A stretch of 64,000 nt of DNA from RPQJ01 sp963707145. Lineage in GTDB: Bacteria > Pseudomonadota > Gammaproteobacteria > Steroidobacterales > Steroidobacteraceae. The notes below the pieces were generated by a model. That model did not search any database. It saw only the letters and a list, made by a program, of their open reading frames with translations, and was not told where the DNA came from. How positions within the stretch are numbered: the stretch's first letter is position 1; the number at the start of each line of letters is the position of its first letter. Shown here one piece after another: positions 41,971-51,248 of the stretch. The stretch is from assembly GCA_963707145.1 (NCBI GenBank), contig CAVPOQ010000007.1, positions 310,001-374,000 of the forward strand, given 5' to 3'. Position numbers and translations under genes: made by a program.

Positions 41971-43131
41971 ATGACATTCGACCCGCAGGCCGCGACCGCG
42001 GCGTACATCGACTCGCTCGGCGCGGAGGCGCTGGCGAAGGCCGCCGCATACACCGCCGGCAATCACTGGCTGCTGCTGTGGGGCCTCGTGGTGGCGGGAC
42101 TCGTCACGTGGCTGATCGTGCGCTCGGGAGTGCTCGAGCGCGTGTCGGCGAGGCTCGCGCGCCGTGGCCCCAACCTGCGCGCCTTCGCGGTCGGCGTGGT
42201 GTTCTTCCTGGTCTCGGCGCTCATCACGCTGCCGTGGTCGCTGTACGAGGAGTGGTGGCGCGAGCGCGGCTACGGGCGCACCAGCCAGCCGCTCGGCGAC
42301 TTCCTCGGGCAGAGCGCCATCGGGATCCTGATTTCGACGCTGCTGGCCGCGCTGTTCGTCGTCGGCGTGTACGCGCTCATCCGGCGCACCGGCCGGCGCT
42401 GGTGGCTCTGGTCGGGCGGGCTGACGGCGGCGGCCGTCTCGGCGCTCCTGCTCCTGGCGCCGGTGGTGATCGAGCCGATCTTCAACGACTACAAGCCGGT
42501 GCCGGCGGGCGAGGTCCGCGACGCGCTGGTGGTGATGGCGCAGGAGTCGGGCGTGCCGACCGACCGCATCTTCGTGTTCGACGGTTCGCGGCAGTCGAAC
42601 AACTTCACGGCCAATGTCTCGGGCCTCGGCGGCTCGGCGCGCATCGCGATCTCCGACGTCGCCTTCAAGGGCGCCTCGCTCGACGAGGTGAAGGCCGTGA
42701 CGGGCCACGAGATCGGTCACTACGTGCTGGGCCACGTGTGGCGCGGCGTGATCGTGATCTCGGTGATGTCGGTCCTGTTCTTCTTCCTCGCCGACCGGCT
42801 GTTCCCGCGCTTCGCGCGCGCCTTTGGCAGCCGCGCGACGATCGCCGATCCCACGGGCCTGCCGGTGATGGTGTTCATCGTCTCGCTGTTCGCGGTGCTC
42901 GCGCAGCCGGTGTTCAACACCCTGAGCCGCATCGACGAGACCGAGTCCGACCAGTATTCGCTGCAGACCGTCAACCTGCCGGACGCGCTGGCCACGGCGC
43001 TGGTGAAGACGGCCGAGTACCGCAACCCGCGCCCGAACCCGGTGCAGGAACTGGTCTTCTACACGCATCCCTCGGTCGAGCGGCGCGTGCGCATGGCGAT
43101 GGAGTGGAAGGCGACACACGCGCCCGACTGA
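41971..43131 (+). CDS. M48-family integral membrane metallopeptidase (STE24-like)
   Basis: A 386-residue zinc peptidase with about six to seven membrane helices. The zinc motif is HEIGH (TGHEIGHYVLGH), and the third ligand lies in IDETESDQYSLQ. The N-terminal region spans several helices (WLLLWGLVVAGLVTWLIV, LRAFAVGVVFFLVSALITLPWSLYEEWW) as in CAAX prenyl protease 1 (STE24). Bacterial members degrade membrane or misfolded proteins. A TATTTT hexamer about 95 bases upstream may be its -10. Confidence 0.9.
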   Translation: MTFDPQAATAAYIDSLGAEALAKAAAYTAGNHWLLLWGLVVAGLVTWLIVRSGVLERVSARLARRGPNLRAFAVGVVFFLVSALITLPWSLYEEWWRERGYGRTSQPLGDFLGQSAIGILISTLLAALFVVGVYALIRRTGRRWWLWSGGLTAAAVSALLLLAPVVIEPIFNDYKPVPAGEVRDALVVMAQESGVPTDRIFVFDGSRQSNNFTANVSGLGGSARIAISDVAFKGASLDEVKAVTGHEIGHYVLGHVWRGVIVISVMSVLFFFLADRLFPRFARAFGSRATIADPTGLPVMVFIVSLFAVLAQPVFNTLSRIDETESDQYSLQTVNLPDALATALVKTAEYRNPRPNPVQELVFYTHPSVERRVRMAMEWKATHAPD

Positions 43132-43248
43132 AGTTCGTCTCGCGGTCTCGAGTCGGTCGCCAGGGCGATCCTGTACCTTGCCTCCGACGACAGCTCCTTC
43201 GTCACCGGCGCCGAGCTGGCGGTGGACGGAGGCTTCACGGCGGTCTGA
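43132..43248 (+). pseudogene. 3' remnant of a short-chain dehydrogenase gene
   Basis: Immediately after the M48 stop the same frame reads ESVARAILYLASDDSSFVTGAELAVDGGFTAV and then TGA at 43246. This is the unmistakable last segment of FabG-type SDRs (LASD.SSFVTG.ELAVDGG). The rest of the gene is absent: there is no cofactor motif or active site, and M48 occupies the upstream DNA. It is a truncated leftover, presumably of a rearrangement or gene replacement at this point. Confidence 0.75.
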
Positions 43249-43301
43249 TTCCGCGCTCGCCGGGCGGGGTGAGGGTCATTCCAGATTGCGGGGAGAAGAC
43301 G

Positions 43302-43778
43302 ATGTTCGACTACACGATGGAACACCTCTGCAGCTACTCGGCGACGCTGGCGCAGCCCTTCGAAGTGATCGGCGAGACGCCGATGGGCCTGCGGCTCAAT
43401 GCCTACGTCACCGGCGGCGAGATCTCGGGGCCACGACTTCGCGGTCGGATGCTGCCGGTGGGCGGCGATTGGCTGACGGTGCGTCCCGACGGAGTGGGCG
43501 CGCTCGATGTGCGTGCCACGATGGAGACGCACGACGGCGCGCTGGTCTACGTGCAGTACCTCGGCATCATGGATCTCGGGGCGGACGGCTACGCGCGCAT
43601 GCTGCGCGGCGAGCCGCCCGCGCGCGCGCCGATCCAGGCGGCGCCCCGCTTCCTGACGTCGCACCCGGACTACCTGTGGCTCAATCGCCTGCAGTGCCTG
43701 AACGTCGGCATGGCCGACATGGCCACGAGCAGCGTCCACTACGACACGTACGCCGTGCACTCGCGCGTCCGCGAGTGA
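43302..43778 (+). CDS. DUF3237 protein
   Basis: A 158-residue DUF3237 protein. Family landmarks are GPRLRGRMLPVGGDWLTVRPDGVGALDVRATMETHDGALVYVQYLG and HPDYLWLNRLQCLNVG. GGGGAGAAGACG precedes ATG 43302. DUF3237 proteins are small beta-barrel proteins of unknown function. It stands alone on the plus strand between the SDR remnant and a convergent S9 peptidase. Confidence 0.88.
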   Translation: MFDYTMEHLCSYSATLAQPFEVIGETPMGLRLNAYVTGGEISGPRLRGRMLPVGGDWLTVRPDGVGALDVRATMETHDGALVYVQYLGIMDLGADGYARMLRGEPPARAPIQAAPRFLTSHPDYLWLNRLQCLNVGMADMATSSVHYDTYAVHSRVRE

Positions 43779-43824
43779 GGACCGGGGCGGGGCGGCTGCC
43801 TGGCACCGCTGCCCCGCACCGCCT

Positions 43825-45972
43825 TCAGGGCAGGCTCATGCCGAGCTGGTCGAACAGGAACGCGAGATAGTCCGCCGACTGGTCGATCTGCACGCTGAGC
43901 GGACTGCCGATGCCGTGGCCCGCGGCGCCCGTCGTCATCAGGTAGACGGGCCGCCCCGACGCCGTCGCGGCCTGCAGCCGTGCGGCCATCTTGCGCGAGT
44001 TCATCGGATTCACGCGGCCGTCGTTCTCGCCGGTCCAGAGGAACACCGCCGGGTACTTCACCCCGTCGCGCACCTGCTGGTAGGGCGAGTAAGCGGCCAG
44101 CGCACGGAACTGCTCCGGGTCCTTCACGCTGCCGAACTCGGTGACGTTGAACTCGCCGTTGGGATCCCGCTCGAAGCGCAGCATGTCGAGGATCGCGACC
44201 TGCGCGACGACGGCACGGAACAGCTCCGGACGCTGCGTGAGCGCCGCGCCCACCAGCAGCCCGCCGTTGGAGCCGCCGCGGATCGCGAGCTTCTCCGGAC
44301 GCGTGTAGCCCTCGCGCACCAGCAGTTCCGCCGCGGCGACGAAGTCGTCGAACACGTTCTGCTTGCGCGTCAGCATGCCGGACTCGTGCCATTGCTGGCC
44401 GTACTCGCCGCCGCCGCGGAGGTTGGCCACGGCGTACACGCCGCCCGCGTCGAACCACACGCGCCGCGTGCCGCCGAGGAAGGTCGGCGTCTGGCTGATG
44501 CCGTAGCCGCCGTAGCCGTAGAGCAGCGTGGGATGGCTGCCGTCGAGCTTCACGCCCTTGCGGCGCACGACGTTGACCGGCACGCGCGTGCCGTCGCGCG
44601 AGGTCGCGAACGCGCGCACCACCTCGACGTCGTCGAACGTCACGGGGCTCGTCACGGCGAGCGCCGTGGGCGTGCTGCGCCCGCCCGAGAGCCGGTAGAA
44701 GCGGTTCGGCGCGAGGTAGGTCTCGACGCTGTAGAGCAGGTCGTCGCCGAGCGGCTCGATCTCGTCCACTGCGGCGATGTCGGGCAGCTGCACGTCGCCC
44801 AGGGGCGCGCCGTCGAGGGCGAACGCGCGCAGGCGCGTCGGCCCGCCCGCGAGGTAGCGCACGTACATGCGGTTGCCCACGAAGCACAGCGGGTCCTCGC
44901 CGAAGAAGTCGATCGGGATGGCGTCCTCGCCCTGCGCCACGACAGTGGCCGCCTTCGCGAGGTCGCGGACGCCCGGCGCGAGCTTCAGGATCTGCCGGCG
45001 CGGGGCGTTGCGCTCGCTGACCAGATAGAGCGCGCCGTCGGGGCCGAACGCGGCGAAGTCCACGCCGTCCTTGAAGCGCGTCACCTGCGTGAAGCCGCCG
45101 TCGGGCTTCGACACGTAGTGCGCGAACTCGCCGCCGTCGCCGTCCTGCACGGAGACGAGCAGCGCATCCGCCGCGGGCGAATGGTCGAGCTGGATCTCGG
45201 CGACCTTGGGCAGCCCGTCGCCGAAGACGCGGGCGTCCTTCGCCGGGTCGCTGCCGATCTCATGGAAGTAGACCTGCACGTAGAAGCGCCGGTCCGCCTC
45301 GGGCCGCTCCGGGCCCGGGTAGCGCGTGTACCAGAAGCCGCGGCCGTCCGGCGTCCAGGCAAGGTCGCCCCCGGCGGTGGGGAAATTCACCCCCGGGATC
45401 ACCTCGCCGACCTGCTTGCCCGTGGCGGTGTCGAAGACGTACAGGCTGCCGTCCTCGCTGCCGCCCTTCGACAGCGACACGGCGACGCGCTTGCCGTCGG
45501 GCGACGGCACGTACCAGTCGATCGCGGTCGCGCCGCTCGGGTCGAGCGCATTCGGGTCGAGCACCGTGCGTGCCTTCGCGGGCTCGAGCGCGGAGTCGAG
45601 CACCCGCAGCGACGGTTGCTGCCGCGCCGGATCGAAGTACTTCGCGAACACTTCGCCGCCGGCGGTCGTCAGCGAGTAGTAGCGCGGCGAGGATTCGCTG
45701 ATGTACTTCTCGAGGCGCTGGTGCAGCCTGGCGCGCACCGGCAGTCCGTCGAGGTAGGCGCGCGTGCGCGCGGTCTGCTGCGCCGTCCACGCGCGCACGG
45801 CCGGGTCGGCGCCGTTCTCGAGCCAGCGGTAGGGATCCTCGACGCGGGTGCCGTGGTAGGTGTCGCTGGCGATCTCGACGCGCGTCGGCGGCGCTGTTTC
45901 GTCGGCAGCGAGCGCCGCGCCGCAGACGGCGAACGTCGCAAGGAGCATCGGCAGCGCGTGCTTGGTCGTCAT
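43825..45972 (-). CDS. Prolyl oligopeptidase-family serine peptidase (S9), exported
   Basis: A 715-residue S9A peptidase with signal peptide (MTTKHALPMLLATFAVCGAALA), beta-propeller and hydrolase domain. The catalytic Ser is in GGSNGG, Asp in TGENDGRVNP and His in GAAGHGIG. DPYRWLENGADP and ANLRGGGEYG match the S9 peptidase at 25.6-27.8 kb. The two paralogues differ over much of the propeller, so they probably differ in substrate rather than being recent copies. Confidence 0.93.
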   Translation of the reverse strand: MTTKHALPMLLATFAVCGAALAADETAPPTRVEIASDTYHGTRVEDPYRWLENGADPAVRAWTAQQTARTRAYLDGLPVRARLHQRLEKYISESSPRYYSLTTAGGEVFAKYFDPARQQPSLRVLDSALEPAKARTVLDPNALDPSGATAIDWYVPSPDGKRVAVSLSKGGSEDGSLYVFDTATGKQVGEVIPGVNFPTAGGDLAWTPDGRGFWYTRYPGPERPEADRRFYVQVYFHEIGSDPAKDARVFGDGLPKVAEIQLDHSPAADALLVSVQDGDGGEFAHYVSKPDGGFTQVTRFKDGVDFAAFGPDGALYLVSERNAPRRQILKLAPGVRDLAKAATVVAQGEDAIPIDFFGEDPLCFVGNRMYVRYLAGGPTRLRAFALDGAPLGDVQLPDIAAVDEIEPLGDDLLYSVETYLAPNRFYRLSGGRSTPTALAVTSPVTFDDVEVVRAFATSRDGTRVPVNVVRRKGVKLDGSHPTLLYGYGGYGISQTPTFLGGTRRVWFDAGGVYAVANLRGGGEYGQQWHESGMLTRKQNVFDDFVAAAELLVREGYTRPEKLAIRGGSNGGLLVGAALTQRPELFRAVVAQVAILDMLRFERDPNGEFNVTEFGSVKDPEQFRALAAYSPYQQVRDGVKYPAVFLWTGENDGRVNPMNSRKMAARLQAATASGRPVYLMTTGAAGHGIGSPLSVQIDQSADYLAFLFDQLGMSLP

Positions 45973-46146
45973 CCTGACCCCCGGGTCGTCTGTTGTTCGT
46001 TCGGGCGCCGGTTGGCGCGGGGCGGGAGTCTGTGAGCGGGCCGTCGCGCCGTCAATGGACCGCGCGCGCGCCAGACGGCTCCCGGGGGGTGGGAGGTCGG
46101 GCCGGAAACGTCTGCCAGCCCGCGAGGAACGCCGATGGCGGTGTCC

Positions 46147-46293
46147 TCAGCTCCAGCCTTCCTTGCCGGGCTTGTCGTTCATCAGCTTGCGGAAGCGGAG
46201 GTACAGATAGATGGCCATGACGATCATGAACAGGATCGCGCCGAGGCTCAGCAGGCCGGTGCTGGAGGTGAAGAGCAGCTTGAAGACTTCCAT
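46147..46293 (-). CDS. DUF3149 small membrane protein
   Basis: A 48-residue protein, MEVFKLLFTSSTGLLSLGAI followed by one hydrophobic helix (LFMIVMAIYLYL) and the basic end RFRKLMNDKPGKEGWS. The layout and sequence fit DUF3149, a family of very short inner-membrane proteins in beta/gammaproteobacteria with unknown role. It lies between the M28 and S9 peptidase genes on the same strand and is easily missed because of its size. Confidence 0.78.
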   Translation of the reverse strand: MEVFKLLFTSSTGLLSLGAILFMIVMAIYLYLRFRKLMNDKPGKEGWS

Positions 46294-46380
46294 GGGAGGT
46301 ACCGTAGCGAGGGGACGGGTCGCATGGAAGCGTAGTCCCGGTCGCGCCGGGAATCAGTCGGGAGTCACCGCAAGGATGCG

Positions 46381-46401
46381 GCCCGGACGGTGCGTCCGGG
46401 C
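46381..46401 (-). terminator. hairpin directly after the M28 peptidase stop
   Basis: A perfect 9-base stem (GCCCGGACG / CGTCCGGGC) with a 3-base loop abuts the stop codon of the M28 gene. No T run follows on the minus strand, so termination may need Rho, or the hairpin may protect the 3' end. Confidence 0.5.
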
Positions 46402-48081
46402 TCAGTGAGCCGCGGCCCGGCTCGCGTCGCGGATCGCGCGAAACTCGTTGCCCCCGCGCCAGTTGGGCCAGTTGTCGGAGTCGGCGACGGCGAGGCCCAC
46501 GGCGTAGTACACGGCGAGGTCCTCCATCGTGCCGCTCAGGTCCCAGCCGGGGTCGTACTCGTCCGACGGCTTGTGGTAGCGGTTGGCGACGTAGTCCTCG
46601 AGCCACCTGCGCCCGTAGTCGGCACCCCGGGTCGGACTGTCGATGCCGGCCTTGGTGTAGAGCATCGGTACGCCCTGCTTGGCGAGGTTGAAATGGTCCG
46701 AGCGGTAGTAGAGGCCGCGCTCGGGCGTGGGCTCTGGCACCAGCACGCGGCCCTGCGCGGCGGCCGCGGCGCGCAGCTCGTCGTCGAGGTCGGACGCGCC
46801 GTAACCGAGTACGGTGAGATCGCGCGTGCGGCCGATCGCGTAGAGGTTGTCCATGTTGAGGCCGCCTGCCATGTCCGCGACCGGCACAGGCGGATGCGCG
46901 GCGAAGTACTCGCTGCCGAGCAGGCCGGATTCCTCGAGCGTCACGGCGACGAACAGCAGCGAGCGCTCGGGCGCGGGTCGTGTCGCCGCGAACGCGCGAC
47001 CCAGTTCGATCAGCGCCGCGATGCCGGTGGCGTTGTCCGAGGCGCCGTTGAAGATCGTGTCGCCGTCGCTGCCAGGCGGCGCCTCGGCGAGCTTGCCGAG
47101 GTGGTCCCAGTGGGCCGTGTACACGAACGCTTCGTCGGGGCGCGCACGGCCGCGCATCATGCCCACGACGTTGGACGAGGATCCGTAGGAGACGTCGTTA
47201 CGCACGCCGGCACTGGCCGTGAGGCCGAGTGCCTGGCCGCGGAAGCCGCGCACGTGCGAGGCCTGCTTCAGCGACGCATAGTCCTGCCCGGCCAGTGCGA
47301 GCACGCGTGCGGCGGCCTCGTGCGTGATCCAGCCCTCGAGCGCGAGGCGCTGCGCCGCGGGGTCCGCGAGGCGCAGGTCGAACTGCGGCTTGGCTGCACC
47401 GTTGCGCACCACGTCCCAGCCGTAGGCCGCGGGCTTCGTCTCATGGACCACCAGCAGCCCGGCGGCGCCCTGGCGCACGGCCTCCTCGAACTTGTAGGTC
47501 CAGCGGCCGTAGTAGGTCATCGCGTTGCCGGTGAACAGCGCCGGGTCCTGGGTCGCATAGCCCGGGTCGTTCACCAGCACCATGACGATCTTGCCGCGCA
47601 CGTCCAGGCCGGCGTAGTCGTTCCAGTCGTACTCGGGCGCCACGATGCCGTAGCCCGCGAACACGAGGTCGGCCGACGCGATGCGCGATTCCGCGACGGG
47701 ACGCTTGGTCCACACCACCATGTCGTCGCCATAGCGCAGGCTCAGCGTACCCTGCCTGCCGCGGACCTCCATCGTCGGGTCCGGGTGCGTGACGATCTCC
47801 ACCAGCGGCACGGACTGCCGGTAGCCGTCGTCGAAGCCGGGCGCGAGCCCAGCAGCGCGGAACTGCTGCTCGATGTACTCGACGGTCTTGGTTTCGCCGG
47901 CCGTGCGCGGCGCACGGCCCTCGAACTCGTCCGAGGACAGTCGCTCGACGTGGGCGCGGAACGCGGCTTCGGAAAATTCCGGTGCGGGCGTGCGCGAGGA
48001 CGTGGCAGGTGCGCCGGCACAACCGGCAAGCAGGAAGGCGCCCACAAGGGCGGCGCTGGTGGCGATGTTCCGGGAGCGCAT
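46402..48081 (-). CDS. M28-family zinc aminopeptidase, predicted lipoprotein
   Basis: A 559-residue protein. The lipobox LLAGC puts the lipidated Cys at about residue 21. A PA-type insert domain (LVFAGYGIVAPEYDWNDYAGLDVRGKIV...GAAGLLVVHE) interrupts the start of the peptidase domain. Zinc ligands and catalytic acid: HWDHLG, NGASDNATG, VTLEESGLLGSEYF, GLNMDNL and the late His in YHKPSDEY. It is an envelope-anchored di-zinc aminopeptidase. A second M28 peptidase at 57.1-58.8 kb has the same architecture without the lipobox. Confidence 0.92.
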   Translation of the reverse strand: MRSRNIATSAALVGAFLLAGCAGAPATSSRTPAPEFSEAAFRAHVERLSSDEFEGRAPRTAGETKTVEYIEQQFRAAGLAPGFDDGYRQSVPLVEIVTHPDPTMEVRGRQGTLSLRYGDDMVVWTKRPVAESRIASADLVFAGYGIVAPEYDWNDYAGLDVRGKIVMVLVNDPGYATQDPALFTGNAMTYYGRWTYKFEEAVRQGAAGLLVVHETKPAAYGWDVVRNGAAKPQFDLRLADPAAQRLALEGWITHEAAARVLALAGQDYASLKQASHVRGFRGQALGLTASAGVRNDVSYGSSSNVVGMMRGRARPDEAFVYTAHWDHLGKLAEAPPGSDGDTIFNGASDNATGIAALIELGRAFAATRPAPERSLLFVAVTLEESGLLGSEYFAAHPPVPVADMAGGLNMDNLYAIGRTRDLTVLGYGASDLDDELRAAAAAQGRVLVPEPTPERGLYYRSDHFNLAKQGVPMLYTKAGIDSPTRGADYGRRWLEDYVANRYHKPSDEYDPGWDLSGTMEDLAVYYAVGLAVADSDNWPNWRGGNEFRAIRDASRAAAH

Positions 48082-48206
48082 CCGGCGAGACTACCCGCTC
48101 ACCCGACGCATGTCAGGCGAGCGGGCGGGTCGGTCGGTCGCAGCGAGGAAGGCGCCCGGCGCGGCGCGGTCCGCCAGTGCGTGCGCAGGCGCCTTGCCGT
48201 CGCGAC

Positions 48207-49431
48207 TCAGTGCGCGGGACCGCAATCCGTGCGACGGATCACGACCCGGCGGTTCTGCGCCCGTCCCTCTGCCGTCGCGTTGTCGGCAACGGGATGATCC
48301 GGGCCGTAACCCACCGACGTCATGCGCCCCGGCGCCACGCCCCTCGCCTCGAGGTATTCCAGCACCGACTGGGCCCGGCGCTTGGACAGGCCGAGGTTGT
48401 GCGACCTGTCGCCCGTGCTGTCGGTGTGCCCGGCGATCTCGCCACCGACGAACTGCAGTTCGTTCAGCCGCGCCGCCACTCCGTCGAGCACCGCCCGGTC
48501 CTCCGCGGTCAGTTCGGCCGAGTCGAAGGCGAAATGCACCAGCACGCTGACGTCGCAGGTGCAGCCAAACGGCCCGACCCGGTCGCCCTTCGGCGTGTTG
48601 GGGCAGCGGTCGTTCGCGTCGATGACGCCGTCACCGTCGCTGTCTGCAGGTGCCGCAGCGACAGCTGCGACTGGTGCGGCGGCCGCGACCGGCGGTGCCG
48701 CGGGGGCCGACCTGCCGTGCCACGCGCCGAAGCCCGTCCGATAGACGGCCGAGAACACGATGCGGTCGACGTCGACCCCGCTGAAGCCGCGATCGTCCCC
48801 GACGTCCGTGAACTGCTGGTACTCGAGCCTCGACGTCCACTGGCCGTTCGAGTAGCCGAGTCCAGCACCCCACAGGAAACTCGTCGCGTTGCTCGAGTTG
48901 CTGCCGCCGTCGTTGACGGCGACACCGGACAGCCGTGCCGTGCTGTCGGTGCTGCCGAAGTACGCGCCCGCCCGCCCGAAGACCTGCCAGTTGTGGGCGA
49001 ACGGCAGGATGCCGAGCGCCGAAACCGCCGCGCCCGTGCTGTCGATGTCGAGCAGCGCGCTGGCCTCGCGAGGTGTTCGTGCCGTCGGTCACGTCCACGT
49101 TGCTCTTGTACTCGGCGCTGCCGAGGTCGACGTACGCGGCCTCGAAGGCGAGGAAGGGCAGCAGCTGATAGCCGAGGATCAGGCCCCAGGTGAAGCCGTC
49201 CTCGCTGGTCTCGGATGCACCGTCGATCACGTTGAGCCCGAGGTCCCCGAGCGTGTCCACGACGCTCTGGTTCAGCGCATTTTCGTCCAGGCTCCAGTTG
49301 TACTGGCCGAGATCGGCGCCGACGTAGAAGCCGCGGTCGTCCCGTCCGCTGTCCCAGTAACCGCTGTCCGCGGCCATGGCCGGCGTCGCAATCAGGGCGC
49401 TCAGGCCAACCAGTGCGAAAAGACGTTTCAT
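48207..49431 (-). CDS. OmpA-family outer-membrane protein (one single-base insertion)
   Basis: About 407 residues. The signal MKRLFALVGLSALIATPAMA precedes an eight-stranded OmpA-like barrel (DRGFYVGADLGQYNW, FEAAYVDLGSAEYK, AHNWQVFGRAGAYFGS, EYQQFTD). An Ala/Pro linker and a calcium-type segment DSDGDGVIDANDRCPNTPKG follow. The C-terminal OmpA domain binds peptidoglycan (VHFAFDSAELT, AGHTDSTGDRSHNLGLSKRRA). An extra base near 49068 splits the barrel at TS-EASALLDIDST. It lies downstream of ahpF on the same strand but 122 bases away. Confidence 0.88.
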
Positions 49432-49553
49432 GAGGTGCTCCGTGTCTCGGGGTATTGCGGGGTACCCGGCCCGGGGGCCGGCGGGGTGCAATTTAACCCA
49501 GTCCGGGCGCATCCGGCGGGAGACACATCACGGAATTTCGCGGCCGGACCCTG

Positions 49554-51141
49554 CTAGGCGGCCGCAGCCGACACCTCCGGGGCCGATGCCCGGATCAGGT
49601 GGTCGAACGCGCCGAGTGCGGCCTTCGAGCCCTCGCCCATGGCGATGATGATCTGCTTGTAGGGGACGGTGGTCGCATCGCCGGCGGCGAATACGCCGGG
49701 CAGCGAGGTCTGGCCGCGCGCGTCCACCTCGATCTCGCCGCGCGGGGAGAGCGCGACGGTGCCCTTGAGCCAGTCGGTGTTGGGAAGCAGGCCGATCTGC
49801 ACGAACACGCCCTCGAGGTCGAGGCGGTGCGCGGCGCCGGTGCCCCGGTCCTTGTAGCTGAGCGCGTTCACCTTGCCGCCGGTGCCGTGCACCTCGGTGG
49901 TCTGCGCGGAGACGATCACCCGCACGTTGGGCAGGCTGCGGAGCTTGCGCTGCAGCACCTCGTCGGCGCGCAGCTGGCCGTCGAACTCGATCAGCGTGAC
50001 GTGACCGACGATGCCCGCGAGGTCGATCGCGGCCTCGACGCCGGAGTTGCCGCCGCCGATCACGGCGACGCGCTTGCCCTTGAACAGCGGGCCGTCGCAG
50101 TGCGGGCAGTAGGCCACGCCCCGGCCCCGGTACTCGCGCTCGCCGGGCACGTTCATCTCCCGCCAGCGCGCGCCGGTCGAGAGGATCACGCTGCGGGCAC
50201 GCAGGCTGGCGCCGCTCTCGAGCCTCACGCCGAGGTACCCCTCGCCATCCCGAGGGAGCAGCTGCACGGCACGCTGCAGGTTCATGATGTCCACGTCGTA
50301 GGTCCTGACGTGGTTCTCGAGCTGTGCGGCGAGCGTCGGGCCCTCGGTCTCGGTGACCGAGATGAAGTTCTCGATTCCCATCGTGTCGAGCACCTGGCCG
50401 CCGAAGCGCTCGGTGACCACGCCCGTGCGGATGCCCTTGCGCGCTGCGTAGATGGCGGCCGAGGCGCCCGCCGGCCCACCGCCCACGACCAGCACGTCGA
50501 ACGGCGCCTTGTCGTTGATCCGGGCCGCCTGGCGCGCGGCGGACATTGGTGTCGAGCTTCGCGAGGACCTCCTCGACCGACATGCGGCCCTGGCCGAACG
50601 GCTGCCCGTTCAGGAGCACGGTCGGCACCGCCATGATCTGCCTGGCCTCGACCTCCGCCTGGAACAGCGCGCCGTCGATCATGGTGGCGCGCACGCGCGG
50701 ATTCAGCACCGCCATCAGGTTCAGCGCCTGCACGACGTCGGGGCAGTTCTGGCAGGACAGCGAGATGTACACCTCGAAGTCGAGGTCGGCGTCGAGTGCC
50801 TCGATCTGCTCGATGACGGCGGCGTCAACCTTCGGCGGGTGGCCGCCGGCCTGCAGCAGCGCCAGCACCAGCGAGGTGAACTCGTGTCCCATCGGGATGC
50901 CCGCGAAGCGGATCCCCATGTCCGCGCCGGCACGGCTGACGCTGAAGGACGGCGCGCGGGTCGTGCCGACGGCCTGCGACGTCGTGAGCGTGATCAGGTT
51001 CGACAGCGACGCGACGTCCTCGAGCAGCGCCCGCATCTCCCGCGAGGCATCGCCGTCATCGAGGGTCGCGACGATTTCGATTGGCCGGGTCATGCGGCCG
51101 AGATAGCCCTGCAGCTGCTGCTTGAGGTTGGCGTCGAGCAT
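49554..51141 (-). CDS. ahpF: Alkyl hydroperoxide reductase subunit F (one single-base insertion)
   Basis: AhpF is the NADH:peroxiredoxin reductase that recharges AhpC. An N-terminal double-thioredoxin domain has SCQNCPDVVQ (redox CxxC). The FAD/NADH reductase domain has VVGGGPAGASAAIYAARKG, ERFGGQVLDT, YCPHCDGPLFKGKRVAVIGGGNSG and FAAGDATTVPYKQIIIAMGEG. The frame changes at about 50546, in the linker (LDTN / SAARQAARIND), and one extra base explains it. Joined length is about 528 residues, as in E. coli. ATG 51141 gives MLDANLKQQLQGYL, the usual start. Confidence 0.93.
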
Positions 51142-51180
51142 GTTCGTGTTCCGTGGTGCGTGTGCCTGAGGTTCGAAAAC

Positions 51181-51204
51181 GGGGCCCTCCGCACGGAGGG
51201 CCCC
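51181..51204 (-). terminator. ahpC-ahpF intergenic hairpin (proximal to ahpF)
   Basis: A perfect 11-base stem (GGGGCCCTCCG / CGGAGGGCCCC) with a 2-base loop. On the minus strand it is followed by GTTTTCG, a short T run, so it looks like a leaky intrinsic terminator between ahpC and ahpF. Confidence 0.55.
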
Positions 51205-51210
51205 GGGGCT

Positions 51211-51237
51211 CCCGCGCCCTGGGGGGCTGGGCGCGGG
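51211..51237 (-). terminator. ahpC-ahpF intergenic hairpin (proximal to ahpC)
   Basis: A 9-base stem (CCCGCGCCC / GGGCGCGGG) with a 9-base loop lies 11 bases after the ahpC stop, just before the first hairpin. Two tandem hairpins would lower read-through into ahpF or stabilise the ahpC transcript. Confidence 0.45.
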
Positions 51238-51248
51238 ACGCGGGCTAC

